The notes: a model not told the origin generated them from the letters alone. Shown: positions 8,942-18,440, counted from the first letter of the stretch. The stretch is 64,000 nucleotides of DNA from Faecalicatena contorta (GCF_021531975.1 NZ_JAFBIY010000003.1:248001-312000), one strand, 5' to 3'. Translations and numbers: made by a program.

Positions 8942-10402
8942 ATGAGTAAAGTTAGAACAAGATTTGCCCCGAGTCCAACGGGAAGAATGCATGTTGGAAA
9001 TTTAAGAACTGCACTTTATGCTTATCTGATTGCAAAGCATGAAGATGGAGATTTTATGTTGAGAATAGAGGATACTGACCAGGAACGCTTCGTGGAAGGC
9101 GCACTGGAGATCATTTATCATACACTGGAAGAGACAGGGCTTGTACATGATGAAGGCCCGGATAAAGACGGCGGTGTCGGACCGTATGTACAGAGTGAGC
9201 GTAACGCTTCCGGATTGTATTTGAAATATGCGAAACAGCTGATCGAGCAGGGAGATGCGTATTACTGCTTCTGCGACAAAGAGCGCCTGGATTCATTAAA
9301 AAGTAAGGTGTCTGAAGGTGCCGATACAGAGATCGTTGTATATGATAAGCATTGTCTTGGCCTTAGCAAGGAAGAAGTGGAAGCAAACCTTGCAGCCGGA
9401 AAGCCTTATGTGATCCGTTTCAATATGCCGACGGAAGGAACGACGACATTTAAAGATGATATTTACGGAGACATTACTGTTGCAAATGAGGAATTGGAGG
9501 ATCTGATCCTGATTAAATCTGACGGTTATCCGACTTATAATTTTGCTAACGTAATTGATGACCATTTGATGGGAATTACATATGTAGTACGAGGCAACGA
9601 GTATCTGTCCTCTGCTCCAAAGTATAATAAAATCTATGAAGCTTTCGGATGGGATGTGCCGACATATGTACACTGTCCGCTGATCACAGACGAGAATCAT
9701 AAGAAACTGAGCAAACGGTGCGGACATTCTTCTTACGAAGATCTGATCGAGCAGGGATTTGTTACAGAGGCTGTCGTAAACTATGTTGCACTCCTTGGCT
9801 GGTGCCCGTCCGGCAATCAGGAGATTTTCTCTCTGGAAGAGCTTGTAAAAGAATTTGATTATCATCATATGAGTAAATCACCGGCAGTTTTTGATATTGT
9901 GAAGCTGAAATGGATGAATGGTGAATACTTAAAGGCGATGGATTTTGATAAGTTCTATGAGAAAGCAGAACCATATATCAAAGAAGTTGTTACCAAAGAC
10001 TATGATCTTAAGAAGATCGCGACACTTGTAAAAACAAGAATTGAAGTGTTCCCGGATATTAAGGAGCAGATAGATTTCTTTGAGAAGCTTCCGGAATATG
10101 AGCCTTCTCTTTATTGTCACAAGAAGATGAAGACAAATGAAGAGAATTCTCTGGAAGTACTGAAAGATGTTTACGCGATTCTGGAAGATCAGGATGATTT
10201 CAGCAATGATGCATTATTTGCGTCTCTGAAAGCATACGTAGATGAAAAAGGGTTAAAGACTGGTTTTGTAATGTGGCCGGTAAGAACTGCTGTGTCAGGA
10301 AAGCCAAGTACACCAGGCGGCGCAACAGAGATCATGGAGATTCTTGGAAAAGAAGAGTCTTTGAAGAGAATCAGGACCGGAATGGAATTATTAAGCAGAT
10401 AG
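8942..10402 (+). CDS. gltX: Glutamyl-tRNA synthetase GltX
   Basis: Class I aminoacyl-tRNA synthetase of 486 residues that charges tRNA-Glu. The HIGH-like signature is [12 protein letters not shown] near the N-terminus, and the KMSKS-like loop is KKLSKR. Conserved [10 protein letters not shown] and the C-terminal anticodon-binding helical region are present. The start follows TAGGAGA. It lies 54 bases after the exporter pair with no terminator seen, and eight bases before the helicase gene start. Whether it is the discriminating or non-discriminating form cannot be decided by eye. Confidence 0.96.
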   Translation: MSKVRTRFAPSPTGRMHVGNLRTALYAYLIAKHEDGDFMLRIEDTDQERFVEGALEIIYHTLEETGLVHDEGPDKDGGVGPYVQSERNASGLYLKYAKQLIEQGDAYYCFCDKERLDSLKSKVSEGADTEIVVYDKHCLGLSKEEVEANLAAGKPYVIRFNMPTEGTTTFKDDIYGDITVANEELEDLILIKSDGYPTYNFANVIDDHLMGITYVVRGNEYLSSAPKYNKIYEAFGWDVPTYVHCPLITDENHKKLSKRCGHSSYEDLIEQGFVTEAVVNYVALLGWCPSGNQEIFSLEELVKEFDYHHMSKSPAVFDIVKLKWMNGEYLKAMDFDKFYEKAEPYIKEVVTKDYDLKKIATLVKTRIEVFPDIKEQIDFFEKLPEYEPSLYCHKKMKTNEENSLEVLKDVYAILEDQDDFSNDALFASLKAYVDEKGLKTGFVMWPVRTAVSGKPSTPGGATEIMEILGKEESLKRIRTGMELLSR

Positions 10403-10410
10403 GGGAGTCT

Positions 10411-12252
10411 ATGAGTCTGAATAACGCTCAGAAGAAAGCAGTTTCGCATAAGGAAGGACCGTGTCTGGTCCTGGCGGGTCCCGGTTCGGGGAAAACGCTT
10501 ACCATTGCAAAAAGAATAGAATATCTGATTAAAGAGTATAAGGTAAGACCAGAAGAAATTCTGGTCATTACCTTTACTAAGTATGCCGCTTCAGAGATGA
10601 AGAATCGATTTCGCAGTATGGAAGGCATGTGTGGTCTTCCTGTGACTTTCGGAACATTTCACGGAATATATTATGGAATACTGAAATGGGCCTATCGTTT
10701 TGACCAGAGTAATTTATTAAGAGATGAGGAGAAATTTCAGATTATCAGTCATCAGATGGAAGAAACAGGCTGGGATGAATATGCACAGAGCGGTCAGCTT
10801 CGGGATATTGTAAAAGAGATTGCAGAAGAGATCGGGAATGTAAAAAACCAGGGTTGTTCCATTGATACATATATGTCCATGAGTTATCAGCCGGAACGTT
10901 TCCGCAGATTGTACCTGGGATATGAAGAGCAGAAGAAGACGATGCGCAAGATAGACTTCGAAGATATGCTCATCCTGTGCCGGGATCTTTTTGTCAGCCG
11001 ACCGGATATTCTTAGAAAATGGCAGCAGAAGTTCCGCTATATTCTGGTAGATGAATTTCAGGATATCAATCAGGTTCAGTATGATGTGATACGGATGCTG
11101 GCAGCACCGGAGCATAATCTGTTTGTTGTGGGGGATGATGATCAGTCTGTATATCGGTTCCGGGGAGCAAGACCTGGTATTATGCGAGATTTTATGAAGG
11201 ATTATCCAGATGCAGAGAAAATCCTGCTGGACGTAAATTATCGTTCTACTGCACATATCGTGAATGGTGCAGGGCGTGTGATCGCGCATAATAAAGACCG
11301 GTATGAAAAAGAGATACATGCCTATCATAAGGCGGCTGAAACGGTTCATGTACAGGAAGTAAAAGATGCGAAAGAGGAGAGCGATTATATCATTGGTCAG
11401 ATCAGAAGATACCAGAAGAAGGGAATCGATCTTTCGCAGATGGCAGTTCTCTATCGGACGGCAGCAGATGCAACACTTCTTTCAGATATGCTTATGGAAC
11501 AGCAGATCCCGTTTCGTATGCGTGAGCAGGCGCCCCATATATATGAGCATTTCATCTGTACAGATATATGTGCTTATTTCCGTCTGGCGCTGGGACAGTA
11601 TGACAGAAGAGATATGCTGCAGGTGGCGAATCGGCCAAACAGGTATCTTGGCAGGGACAGTATGGGAGAGATACCTGTAACATATGAAAGCCTTCGCCGT
11701 TTTTATTGCGATAAAGAATGGATGCAGGACCGAATTGATCAGCTGGAATGGGATATGAAAATGATCCGTAATAAGACCCCATACGCGGCAGTTCAATATA
11801 TAAGGAAACATATCGGCTATGATGAATTTCTAAAAGAATATGCTGCATACAGACAGCTGAATATAGAAGAACTGACGGATATATTTGATGAAATACAGGA
11901 ACGATGCAAAGAGTTTAAATCACTGGAAGAGTGGCTTGTGCATGTCCGTGAATGTATGGAAAGGCAGAAAGAAAAGAAAGGGCAGGAAGACTTAGGTGAT
12001 GGGATCACGCTTCTTACGATGCATGCTGCCAAAGGCCTGGAATATGAGCTTGTATTTATCATCCAGGGAAATGAAGGGATCATACCTTATAAAAAAGCGC
12101 AGACCGGGGAAGAGATTGAAGAGGAAAGGCGCCTTTTCTATGTTGCCATGACAAGAGCAAAGCAGAAGCTCATCATCAGTTATGTCAAAGAAAAAAACGG
12201 AAAGAGCAAAAGCCCTTCCCGCTTTATTCAAGAATTACTCATCTCCGCCTAA
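10411..12252 (+). CDS. UvrD/PcrA-like superfamily 1 DNA helicase
   Basis: A 613-residue SF1A helicase. Motif I is AGPGSGKT (22-29), motif II is VDEFQDINQ, motif III is GDDDQSVYRFRGA, motif IV is NYRST, motif V is TMHAAKGLEYELVFI and motif VI is EEERRLFYVAMTRAK. At 613 residues it is shorter than UvrD or PcrA (about 720-750) and lacks their long C-terminal tail. The start at 10411 follows AGGGGAG, and an in-frame ATG at 10273 lies inside gltX without a site. A role in repair or replication restart is expected. Its 3' end overlaps the convergent DUF1292 gene by 18 bases. Confidence 0.9.
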   Translation: MSLNNAQKKAVSHKEGPCLVLAGPGSGKTLTIAKRIEYLIKEYKVRPEEILVITFTKYAASEMKNRFRSMEGMCGLPVTFGTFHGIYYGILKWAYRFDQSNLLRDEEKFQIISHQMEETGWDEYAQSGQLRDIVKEIAEEIGNVKNQGCSIDTYMSMSYQPERFRRLYLGYEEQKKTMRKIDFEDMLILCRDLFVSRPDILRKWQQKFRYILVDEFQDINQVQYDVIRMLAAPEHNLFVVGDDDQSVYRFRGARPGIMRDFMKDYPDAEKILLDVNYRSTAHIVNGAGRVIAHNKDRYEKEIHAYHKAAETVHVQEVKDAKEESDYIIGQIRRYQKKGIDLSQMAVLYRTAADATLLSDMLMEQQIPFRMREQAPHIYEHFICTDICAYFRLALGQYDRRDMLQVANRPNRYLGRDSMGEIPVTYESLRRFYCDKEWMQDRIDQLEWDMKMIRNKTPYAAVQYIRKHIGYDEFLKEYAAYRQLNIEELTDIFDEIQERCKEFKSLEEWLVHVRECMERQKEKKGQEDLGDGITLLTMHAAKGLEYELVFIIQGNEGIIPYKKAQTGEEIEEERRLFYVAMTRAKQKLIISYVKEKNGKSKSPSRFIQELLISA

Positions 12253-12522
12253 TTCTTCGAATTCCTGTTCATCCATCCACTCGTCAAATCCATCAGCAGC
12301 AATCTCATATTCCTCATCATCTTCGATGTTCTCAAGTGTAGGCTCGCCGTCTACTTCTTTATAACGGTAGATATATACGTCGCCATCTTCGCTTTCGCCA
12401 TTTTCATTGAGAGGGAGCAGGGCGATGTATTCATGTCCGCCTGCTTCATATGTGGTAAGTACCGCACATTCAACAACTTCATCGTTATCCAGTGTTAAGG
12501 TAACTGTGATTTCTTCTTCCAT
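12235..12522 (-). CDS. DUF1292 family (YrzB-like) acidic protein
   Basis: A 95-residue, strongly acidic protein starting MEEEITVTLTLDNDEVVECAV and ending in an Asp/Glu-rich tail. The pattern YIALLPLNENGESEDGDVYI is typical of DUF1292 (YrzB of Bacillus), whose function is not established. The start at 12522 has AAAGGAG eight bases upstream; an earlier in-frame ATG at 12543 has none. It converges on the helicase gene with an 18-base overlap of coding ends and no hairpin between them, so the 3' ends of both messages are probably complementary. Confidence 0.85.
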   Translation of the reverse strand: MEEEITVTLTLDNDEVVECAVLTTYEAGGHEYIALLPLNENGESEDGDVYIYRYKEVDGEPTLENIEDDEEYEIAADGFDEWMDEQEFEELGGDE

Positions 12523-12658
12523 GTTTCTTCTCCTTTTGCCCATAAGATATATTTACTGTACCAAAGCTGGACTCAAAAAGCAAGGAGATAGTAGCCAAAA
12601 GAATGAAAATGTTGTAGAATATAATCGTGCAGTACTGTGCACAAAAGGAGGATGCATT

Positions 12659-13663
12659 ATGAAAAAAAGGAGATTACGGAGCCTCTTGTCTCTTGTGATG
12701 ATTGGAATGCTGGTTCTTACAGGCTGCAAGAAGAATGTAGGAACGCCGGAGGATAATGCGGCAGCAGAGCAGCCCGATGGTGAAGATACTGAGGAAGAAG
12801 AGAAGTACGTGATAGGATTTTCAGCAATTGATATGGAAAATCCCTATTTTATTACGCTTGAAAGTGCAGTAAAAGAAGTACTGGAAGATGAGGAAGTGCG
12901 CCTGATCAAAAAGGATCCGGGTACAGATCCGGAACTTCAGGCAGAGCAGATAGAAGAAATGATAAAAGAAGGAATTGATGCGATTATTCTGAGCCCTGTA
13001 GATTGGGAAGCGATTACGCCTTCTTTAAAGAAGCTTAAGGATGCCGGAGTAAAGATCATTAATGTGGATACCCAGGTAAAAGAAATGGATTATGTGGATG
13101 CATATATTGGTTCTGATAATTACAGTGCCGGTGTGATCTGTGGTGAAGACTTGATCGAAAAGTGCCCGGAAGGCGGTAAAGTAGCTATTCTGGAGTGCCC
13201 GACACAGAATTCTATCAATGACCGGATTACCGGATTTGAAGAGACACTTGCAAAAGCAGAAAAAGGATTTGAAGTGGTTGACAGAGCGGATACTCTCGGG
13301 GAGTTTGAACGGGCACTGGAAGCAGCACAGGAAATGGTCAGGGAACATCCGGATATTGTTGCGATCATGTGTGGGAATGATCAGCTTGCGGTAGGTGCCA
13401 AGACAGCACTGAATCTTGCGGGGCTTGATAAAGTGCTTATATATGGCGTGGACGGTTCTCCGGATATTAAGAAGGAGCTCCAGAAGCCGGATTCTCAGAT
13501 TGCAGGTACGGCGGCGCAGTCACCGATCAACATGGGAAAAACGGCGGCAAAGATCACCATTGCTGTACTGGAGGGGAAAGAATACGAAAAAGAAACATAT
13601 GAAGAAGTATTTATGATTGATAAAGATAATGTTGAGATGTATGGAGTAGATGGCTGGCAGTAA
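12659..13663 (+). CDS. Sugar-binding lipoprotein of the RbsB type (orphan ABC substrate-binding protein)
   Basis: A 334-residue lipoprotein with a signal peptide and lipobox LVLTGC (Cys23), then an acidic linker and a Peripla_BP_4-type binding domain: IGFSAIDMENPYFITLESAV near the start and IILSPVDWEAITPSLKKL in the middle, typical of ribose/galactose-type binders. AAAGGAGG precedes the ATG. No permease or ATPase gene is near; instead it lies 20 bases upstream of a GH13-like gene whose active site is lost. The pair may sense or capture a sugar rather than import it, which is an inference. The ligand cannot be told from sequence. Confidence 0.87.
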   Translation: MKKRRLRSLLSLVMIGMLVLTGCKKNVGTPEDNAAAEQPDGEDTEEEEKYVIGFSAIDMENPYFITLESAVKEVLEDEEVRLIKKDPGTDPELQAEQIEEMIKEGIDAIILSPVDWEAITPSLKKLKDAGVKIINVDTQVKEMDYVDAYIGSDNYSAGVICGEDLIEKCPEGGKVAILECPTQNSINDRITGFEETLAKAEKGFEVVDRADTLGEFERALEAAQEMVREHPDIVAIMCGNDQLAVGAKTALNLAGLDKVLIYGVDGSPDIKKELQKPDSQIAGTAAQSPINMGKTAAKITIAVLEGKEYEKETYEEVFMIDKDNVEMYGVDGWQ

Positions 13664-13683
13664 GACAGCAGAAAGGAACGAAT

Positions 13684-15378
13684 ATGAAGAAGACAGAGGG
13701 GAAACCATTACCGTTTGGAGCCACGATACAGAAAGACAAAGTGAATTTTGCCGTTCCTGTACCGGAAGGGAAGGAAGCAGCTCTTCTTCTTTATCGCGTG
13801 GGGGAAGAGACTCCCTGCATGTCCTGGCCGTTAGAGGATAGCGTAGGTGAGGTCAGATGTCTGGCCCTTGAAGGATGTGATCCGGCAGAATACGAGTACA
13901 ATTATGAGATAGATGGAGAGATTGTGCCGGACGCATATGCCAGAGCATATGCCGGAAAAGAAGTATGGGGAAAAGAGACGAAGGCTTCGGATCATACTTT
14001 ACGATGCAAATTGTATGATGAGCCATATGACTGGGAGGGAGATAAACAACTTCATATCCCTTATCATAAAGTAATTGCATATGCGCTTCATGTAAGAGGA
14101 TTTACGCAGGATGCTTCGTCTAAAGTTGCGCACAGAGGGACATTCCAGGGGATCGTCGAGAAGCTTCCGTATATAAAAGAGTTGGGTGTGAATCAGATAC
14201 AGTGTATGCCGGTTTATGAATTTGAAGAATGTACGGAGAGTCACCTGAATTACTGGGGTTACGGTAAAGCATATTATTTTGCTCCCAAAAGTGCTTATGC
14301 TGCAGATGGAAACGGCATTAAAGGATTGAAAGACATGGTAAAAGCATGTCACAAAGAAGGGATAGAAGTCGTTCTCGAGATGCCATTTTCATCGGAAGTA
14401 CCCGGACAGGTCATTGGAGAATGTCTCCGATATTATATGATGGAATATCATATAGACGGCTTTATCTTAAATCCAATGCTCATTTCTATTGAAAGTGTAA
14501 GTGCTGATCCAATTCTTAAGACAACGAAGATCATACAGCACAGAGAAGATTTCCAGGGTACGATGCGCCGTTTCCTGAAAGGTGATGAAGGAATGATGGA
14601 GGCTGTAACATACTGGCTGCGTCATTTGTCAGAAGAGGATCATATATTTAACTATATTACGTCGCATACAGGGTTTACGCTTAAGGATCTTGTATCCTAT
14701 GACGAAAAACATAATGAAGAGAATGGTGAGAATAATCAGGATGGACCGGATTATAATAACAGCTGGAACTGTGGGATTGAAGGCCCTACGCGTAAAAAGT
14801 CGATTCTCTCACTTCGGAAGACCCAGATGAAGAATGCATTTTTCTTACTGCTTCTTTCTCAGGGAACGCCCTGTATTCTTGCCGGAGATGAGTTTGGTAA
14901 TTCGCAGAAGGGAAACAACAACGTATACTGTCAGGATAATGCAGTTTCATGGCTGAACTGGAGCCAGCTTTCAAAAGAAAAAGAGTTACATGATTTTGTG
15001 AAAGTGCTGATTGCACTTCGAAAGGAATATCCTCTTCTGTATCCGGAGAAAGAGATGACCGGGGCTGACAGGACAGGACGGGGTGTTCCGGATGTGTCTT
15101 ATCATGGTGAAGAGGCATGGCGGGCACCTTTTGAAAGAACCAGCAGACAGCTTGGAGTCTATTACAGTGCTGCCACACGTGAAGAAGAGGAGTGCTTTAT
15201 CGCCTATAATATGCACTGGACCAAACATGATTTTGCACTTCCGATTCTTTCGAAAGGAAAGAACTGGTATCTCCGGGCATCTACACAGGATGGAGTCCTT
15301 ACAGAACCATCTCTTTTAAAGGAACAGAAAAAGGTTGAACTTCCGCCAAGAACAGTTATGTTTATAACGGGAAGATAA
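13684..15378 (+). CDS. Glycogen-debranching-like GH13 protein lacking the catalytic residues
   Basis: A 564-residue relative of isoamylase/GlgX debranching enzymes. The scaffold is clear: an N-terminal CBM48-like part, YWGYGKAYYFAPKSAYA (190-206), FTLKDLVSYDEKHNEENGE and a C-terminal beta domain. The four GH13 catalytic regions are degenerate. Region I reads VVLEMPFS instead of a VVYNH-type motif. Region II reads DGFILN (258-263), so the arginine and the nucleophile Asp become Ile and Asn. Region III reads KIIQHRED where an IAEPWD-type acid is expected. Region IV reads SHTG, with Thr329 replacing the catalytic Asp. It is therefore a probable pseudoenzyme, perhaps a glucan-binding or regulatory protein. 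It is paired with the upstream lipoprotein gene. Confidence 0.85.
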   Translation: MKKTEGKPLPFGATIQKDKVNFAVPVPEGKEAALLLYRVGEETPCMSWPLEDSVGEVRCLALEGCDPAEYEYNYEIDGEIVPDAYARAYAGKEVWGKETKASDHTLRCKLYDEPYDWEGDKQLHIPYHKVIAYALHVRGFTQDASSKVAHRGTFQGIVEKLPYIKELGVNQIQCMPVYEFEECTESHLNYWGYGKAYYFAPKSAYAADGNGIKGLKDMVKACHKEGIEVVLEMPFSSEVPGQVIGECLRYYMMEYHIDGFILNPMLISIESVSADPILKTTKIIQHREDFQGTMRRFLKGDEGMMEAVTYWLRHLSEEDHIFNYITSHTGFTLKDLVSYDEKHNEENGENNQDGPDYNNSWNCGIEGPTRKKSILSLRKTQMKNAFFLLLLSQGTPCILAGDEFGNSQKGNNNVYCQDNAVSWLNWSQLSKEKELHDFVKVLIALRKEYPLLYPEKEMTGADRTGRGVPDVSYHGEEAWRAPFERTSRQLGVYYSAATREEEECFIAYNMHWTKHDFALPILSKGKNWYLRASTQDGVLTEPSLLKEQKKVELPPRTVMFITGR

Positions 15379-15379
15379 G

Positions 15380-16024
15380 ATGATGCGTTTGAATACATTT
15401 GAATTGAAATGCATAGCTATTGTCTCAATGGTTGTGGATCATATCGGATATGTTCTGTATCCGGATATGAAATTGTTCCGGATATTCGGTCGTATCGCTT
15501 TTCCGATCTTCTGTTTCCTTGTAGCAGAAGGTGTCACTCATACGAGAAATATCTATCGGTATATGTTACGTATGGCTGTATTTGCTCTTATTTCCGAGGT
15601 GCCGTATGATCTGATCTTCGGAAATGGTATCATAGATTTTAAGAGTCAGAATGTATTTTTTACATTGACGCTTGGTGTATGCATGCTTCACCTGACAGAA
15701 AATGTGACAGATCTGTGGCAGAAAATCATTGTACTTGCTTCGTTTATGTGCATGAATGATATGCTGCGGGGCGATTATGGCATGTATGGGATTCTGCTGA
15801 TATTTATATACGGTGAACTGCGGAAAATCAATTGGTTTAAGCTTACTGCAGGTGCGTTATGGAACTTTTTCTATCCATGGGAAATACAGCGTTATGGAGT
15901 ATTGGCTTCTATTCCTCTGCTTCTTTATAATGGAGAAAAAGGGCCGGATATAAAGTATTTTTTTTATTTGTTTTATCCGTTGCATCTGCTTGTGCTGTAT
16001 GTGATATATTTGTTTTTGTGTTGA
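15380..16024 (+). CDS. TraX family membrane protein
   Basis: A 214-residue multi-spanning protein with six to seven hydrophobic segments. It begins LNTFELKCIAIVSMVVDHIGYVL and contains LFRIFGRIAFPIFCFLVAEG and RGDYGMYGILLIF, features of the TraX family. TraX of F plasmid acetylates pilin, but chromosomal homologues in Firmicutes are of unknown role and are distantly related to membrane acyltransferases. Two adjacent ATG codons (15380, 15383) could start it. It follows the GH13-like gene by one base, so they are likely co-transcribed. Confidence 0.85.
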   Translation: MMRLNTFELKCIAIVSMVVDHIGYVLYPDMKLFRIFGRIAFPIFCFLVAEGVTHTRNIYRYMLRMAVFALISEVPYDLIFGNGIIDFKSQNVFFTLTLGVCMLHLTENVTDLWQKIIVLASFMCMNDMLRGDYGMYGILLIFIYGELRKINWFKLTAGALWNFFYPWEIQRYGVLASIPLLLYNGEKGPDIKYFFYLFYPLHLLVLYVIYLFLC

Positions 16025-16054
16025 AGAATAAGAAAGAAACGGAGTTTAGAAGAC

Positions 16055-16597
16055 ATGAAAGTGTTGGGACATTTGCGGACGATCAATCATCATAAAAGGC
16101 TTGTTATGAAGCACTGTTTTAAGGTGGGGCTGTATCGTCAGGGACTTATGCATGATATGTCCAAATATTCGCCTTCTGAGTTCCTGGCAGGATGTAAATA
16201 CTACCAGGGCAATCGGAGCCCGAATAATGCGCAGCGTGAGGATGTGGGTTATTCTGCTGCATGGCTGCACCATAAAGGAAGAAATAAGCATCACTATGAG
16301 TACTGGATTGATTACAGTGTGAATCCGAAAGAAGGCATCATCGGTATGAAAATGCCGGTACGATATGTGGTGGAGATGTTCTGTGACCGTGTTGCTGCCT
16401 CTAAGACCTATGAAGGGGAGGCTTACGAGGACAGACATCCGCTGGAATATTATGAGAAAGGTGCAGCGCGTCTCGGGAAAATGATCCATCCGGATACTGC
16501 GGCACTGTTACATAAGCTTCTTAAGATGCTGGCAGAAGAAGGAGAAGATAAGACTTTTGCATATATCAGACGTGTTGTTCTGAAAAAGGAGAAATAA
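16055..16597 (+). CDS. DUF5662 family protein
   Basis: A 180-residue soluble protein rich in histidine and tyrosine. HDMSKYSPSEF (near 33) and AAWLHHKGRNKHHYEYWIDY match the DUF5662 family, whose histidines may bind a metal; function is unknown. CGGAG precedes the ATG. Its stop TAA shares its last base with the start of the ROK kinase gene (TAATG), implying translational coupling. The neighbourhood (ROK kinase, deoC) is sugar-related, which is weak context only. Confidence 0.75.
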   Translation: MKVLGHLRTINHHKRLVMKHCFKVGLYRQGLMHDMSKYSPSEFLAGCKYYQGNRSPNNAQREDVGYSAAWLHHKGRNKHHYEYWIDYSVNPKEGIIGMKMPVRYVVEMFCDRVAASKTYEGEAYEDRHPLEYYEKGAARLGKMIHPDTAALLHKLLKMLAEEGEDKTFAYIRRVVLKKEK

Positions 16598-17535
16598 TGG
16601 CTGATAAATATAGTATCGGGATTGATATTGGCGGAACCAAAGTCAATATTGGTATTGTCCGGGAAAATGGAGAAGTGTTTGATAAGGTCAGGATACCATC
16701 GACCGGTGCAAAGCAGGCGGAAGGGTTCGTTGTGGAAATCTGCACTGCAGCAAAGGAACTGCTGGCAAAGAACCAGCTGAATCTGAATGATATCTATTTT
16801 ATTGGCGTCGGTGTGCCTGGAACAGTAGATGCAAAAACAGGGATCGTGACATATTGCCCGAACCTGTACTGGTATGACCTCCCGATAGGAGATCTGTTTC
16901 AGGATGCGTTTGGCAGAAAAGTAGTGATCATGCAGGATTCCAGAAATGCGGCGTTGGCAGAGACTTTATTTGGAGCCGGGAGAGAATTTCGTAATACGCT
17001 ATGTATCTCAATTGGAACCGGAGTTGGCTGCGGCATTATCATTGACCGGAAAATATTTTATGGTGGAATGAATACTGCAGGAGAGATTGGGCATACACCG
17101 ATCATAAAAGACGGTCGTCCATGTGTCTGCGGTAACAGAGGATGTCTGGAAAGATATGTTTCCGGACCGGGAATTACCGAACAGGCGCTGGAACGTTTCC
17201 CGGAAAAATTTAAGCGGGAAGAAGATAAGAAGTGTGAATATGTATTTGAAATGGCATATCACGGTGATAAAGAAATCCTGGCTTTTATTGATGAGTGTGT
17301 AGATAACCTCGCATTTGCAATTGCAAATGCCGTATGTCTGTTATCGCCGGAAGCGATTATCATCAGCGGTGGTCTGTGTGTACATGAAGATCTGGTGGTA
17401 AAGCCTCTGCGCGAGAAGATTATGAAAAGAGGATACTATTCATGGACGAAGCCGGACAGTCTAAAAGTATGTAAAGCGCAGCTGGGAAGCGATGCGGCGA
17501 TGATTGGTGCGGCGCTTTTATATAAGAGTTTATAA
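16597..17535 (+). CDS. ROK family sugar kinase (glucokinase-like)
   Basis: A 312-residue ASKHA-fold kinase. The phosphate-binding loop IDIGGTKVNIG is at residues 8-18, and the ROK zinc cluster is CVCGNRGCLE with its preceding GEIGHTPI. There is no N-terminal helix-turn-helix, so it is a kinase and not a ROK repressor. Glucose or N-acetylmannosamine are the usual substrates; the exact one cannot be told here. It starts in a one-base overlap with the DUF5662 gene and is followed 23 bases later by deoC. Confidence 0.88.
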   Translation: MADKYSIGIDIGGTKVNIGIVRENGEVFDKVRIPSTGAKQAEGFVVEICTAAKELLAKNQLNLNDIYFIGVGVPGTVDAKTGIVTYCPNLYWYDLPIGDLFQDAFGRKVVIMQDSRNAALAETLFGAGREFRNTLCISIGTGVGCGIIIDRKIFYGGMNTAGEIGHTPIIKDGRPCVCGNRGCLERYVSGPGITEQALERFPEKFKREEDKKCEYVFEMAYHGDKEILAFIDECVDNLAFAIANAVCLLSPEAIIISGGLCVHEDLVVKPLREKIMKRGYYSWTKPDSLKVCKAQLGSDAAMIGAALLYKSL

Positions 17536-17558
17536 TATTTGATACGGAGGGTGGAAAA

Positions 17559-18230
17559 ATGGGAAAAGATTTGAGCTATAGTAAGTATATGGATCATACG
17601 GTATTAAAGGCGACAACAACAGAAAGTACAGTTAAGCGTTTCTGTGATGAGGCAAAAGAATATGGATTCGCAAGCGTATGTGTAAATCCATACTGGATTC
17701 CGTTTGTAGCAGAACAGCTTGCAGGAACAGATGTGAAAGCCTGTGCGGTCATCGGCTTCCCTTTAGGTGCAAACAAGACAGAGATTAAAGCGATGGAAGC
17801 AAAGCTTGCTGTAGAGGATGGGGCACAGGAAGTAGATATGGTCATCAATGTGGGGGCTCTGAAAGATGGAAAGTATGATTATGTTGAAAATGAGATCAAA
17901 GCAGTTGTTGACGTTTCTCATCCGCAGGCTCTCGTAAAGGTTATTATTGAAACAAGCGAACTGACAGATGAAGAAAAAATAAAAGCATGTGAACTGGCTG
18001 TGGCAGCAGGTGCTGATTTTGTAAAAACATCATCCGGATTTGGTTCGGGCGGTGCGACTGTACAGGATGTAAAGCTCATGAAATCGGTTGTAGGAGATAA
18101 ATGTCAGGTGAAAGCATCTACAGGTATCAATAATCGAGAAATCTGCGATGCTATGATAGAGGCGGGAGCAGTAAGAATGGGTACAAGTAAGGGAATATAT
18201 ATTGTAAATGATATGGAACCGAATATATAG
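17559..18230 (+). CDS. deoC: Deoxyribose-phosphate aldolase DeoC
   Basis: A 223-residue class I aldolase that splits 2-deoxyribose 5-phosphate to acetaldehyde and glyceraldehyde 3-phosphate in nucleoside catabolism. The Schiff-base lysine lies in ADFVKTSSGFGSGGAT and the second lysine in VKASTGI. ACGGAGGG precedes the ATG. A hairpin terminator follows. Deoxyribose 1-phosphate could come from DeoD, coded at 34.1 kb, but the two are not in one operon. Confidence 0.95.
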   Translation: MGKDLSYSKYMDHTVLKATTTESTVKRFCDEAKEYGFASVCVNPYWIPFVAEQLAGTDVKACAVIGFPLGANKTEIKAMEAKLAVEDGAQEVDMVINVGALKDGKYDYVENEIKAVVDVSHPQALVKVIIETSELTDEEKIKACELAVAAGADFVKTSSGFGSGGATVQDVKLMKSVVGDKCQVKASTGINNREICDAMIEAGAVRMGTSKGIYIVNDMEPNI

Positions 18231-18250
18231 AAAATAAAAAACTAAAATAA

Positions 18251-18290
18251 AAAACTGAAACCCTTGATGAATCAAGAATTTCAGTTTTTT
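18251..18290. terminator. Bidirectional terminator between deoC and tRNA-Leu
   Basis: A 10-bp stem (18251-18260 with 18279-18288) holds an inner 6-bp hairpin CTTGAT/ATCAAG. T-runs are present on both strands, so it can end deoC (+) and the tRNA-Leu transcript (-). Confidence 0.85.
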
Positions 18291-18299
18291 TAACCTTAA

Positions 18300-18384
18300 T
18301 GCGGAAGACGGGACTTGAACCCGTACGCAAGCAATATGCACAAGATCCTTAGTCTTGCTCGTCTGCCAGTTCCGACACTTCCGC
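18300..18384 (-). tRNA. tRNA-Leu, anticodon AAG
   Basis: Reading the minus strand, a 7-bp acceptor GCGGAAG/CTTCCGC, a leucine-type D arm, an anticodon stem CAAGA/TCTTG with loop CTAAGGA (anticodon AAG), a long variable arm and the T arm ACGGG-TTCAAGT-CCCGT are all present. The long variable arm and G36-A35-A34 fit leucine codon CUU. CCA is not encoded. A34 would need deamination by TadA for wider reading. Confidence 0.92.
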
Positions 18385-18411
18385 AAGTGACGACTAAACC
18401 GTCCGAAGAGT

Positions 18412-18440
18412 ATATTACTATATCACAATACAAATGTCAA
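18412..18440 (-). promoter_or_regulatory. Promoter of tRNA-Leu
   Basis: On the minus strand TTGACA (18435-18440) and TAATAT (18412-18417) are separated by 17 bases, about 28 bases upstream of the tRNA 5' end. Confidence 0.75.

Noticed and set aside
10273-10410. N-terminal extension of the helicase into gltX
   Set aside because: The extra codons lie in the gltX frame region, lack a ribosome binding site, and helicase homology begins at 10411.
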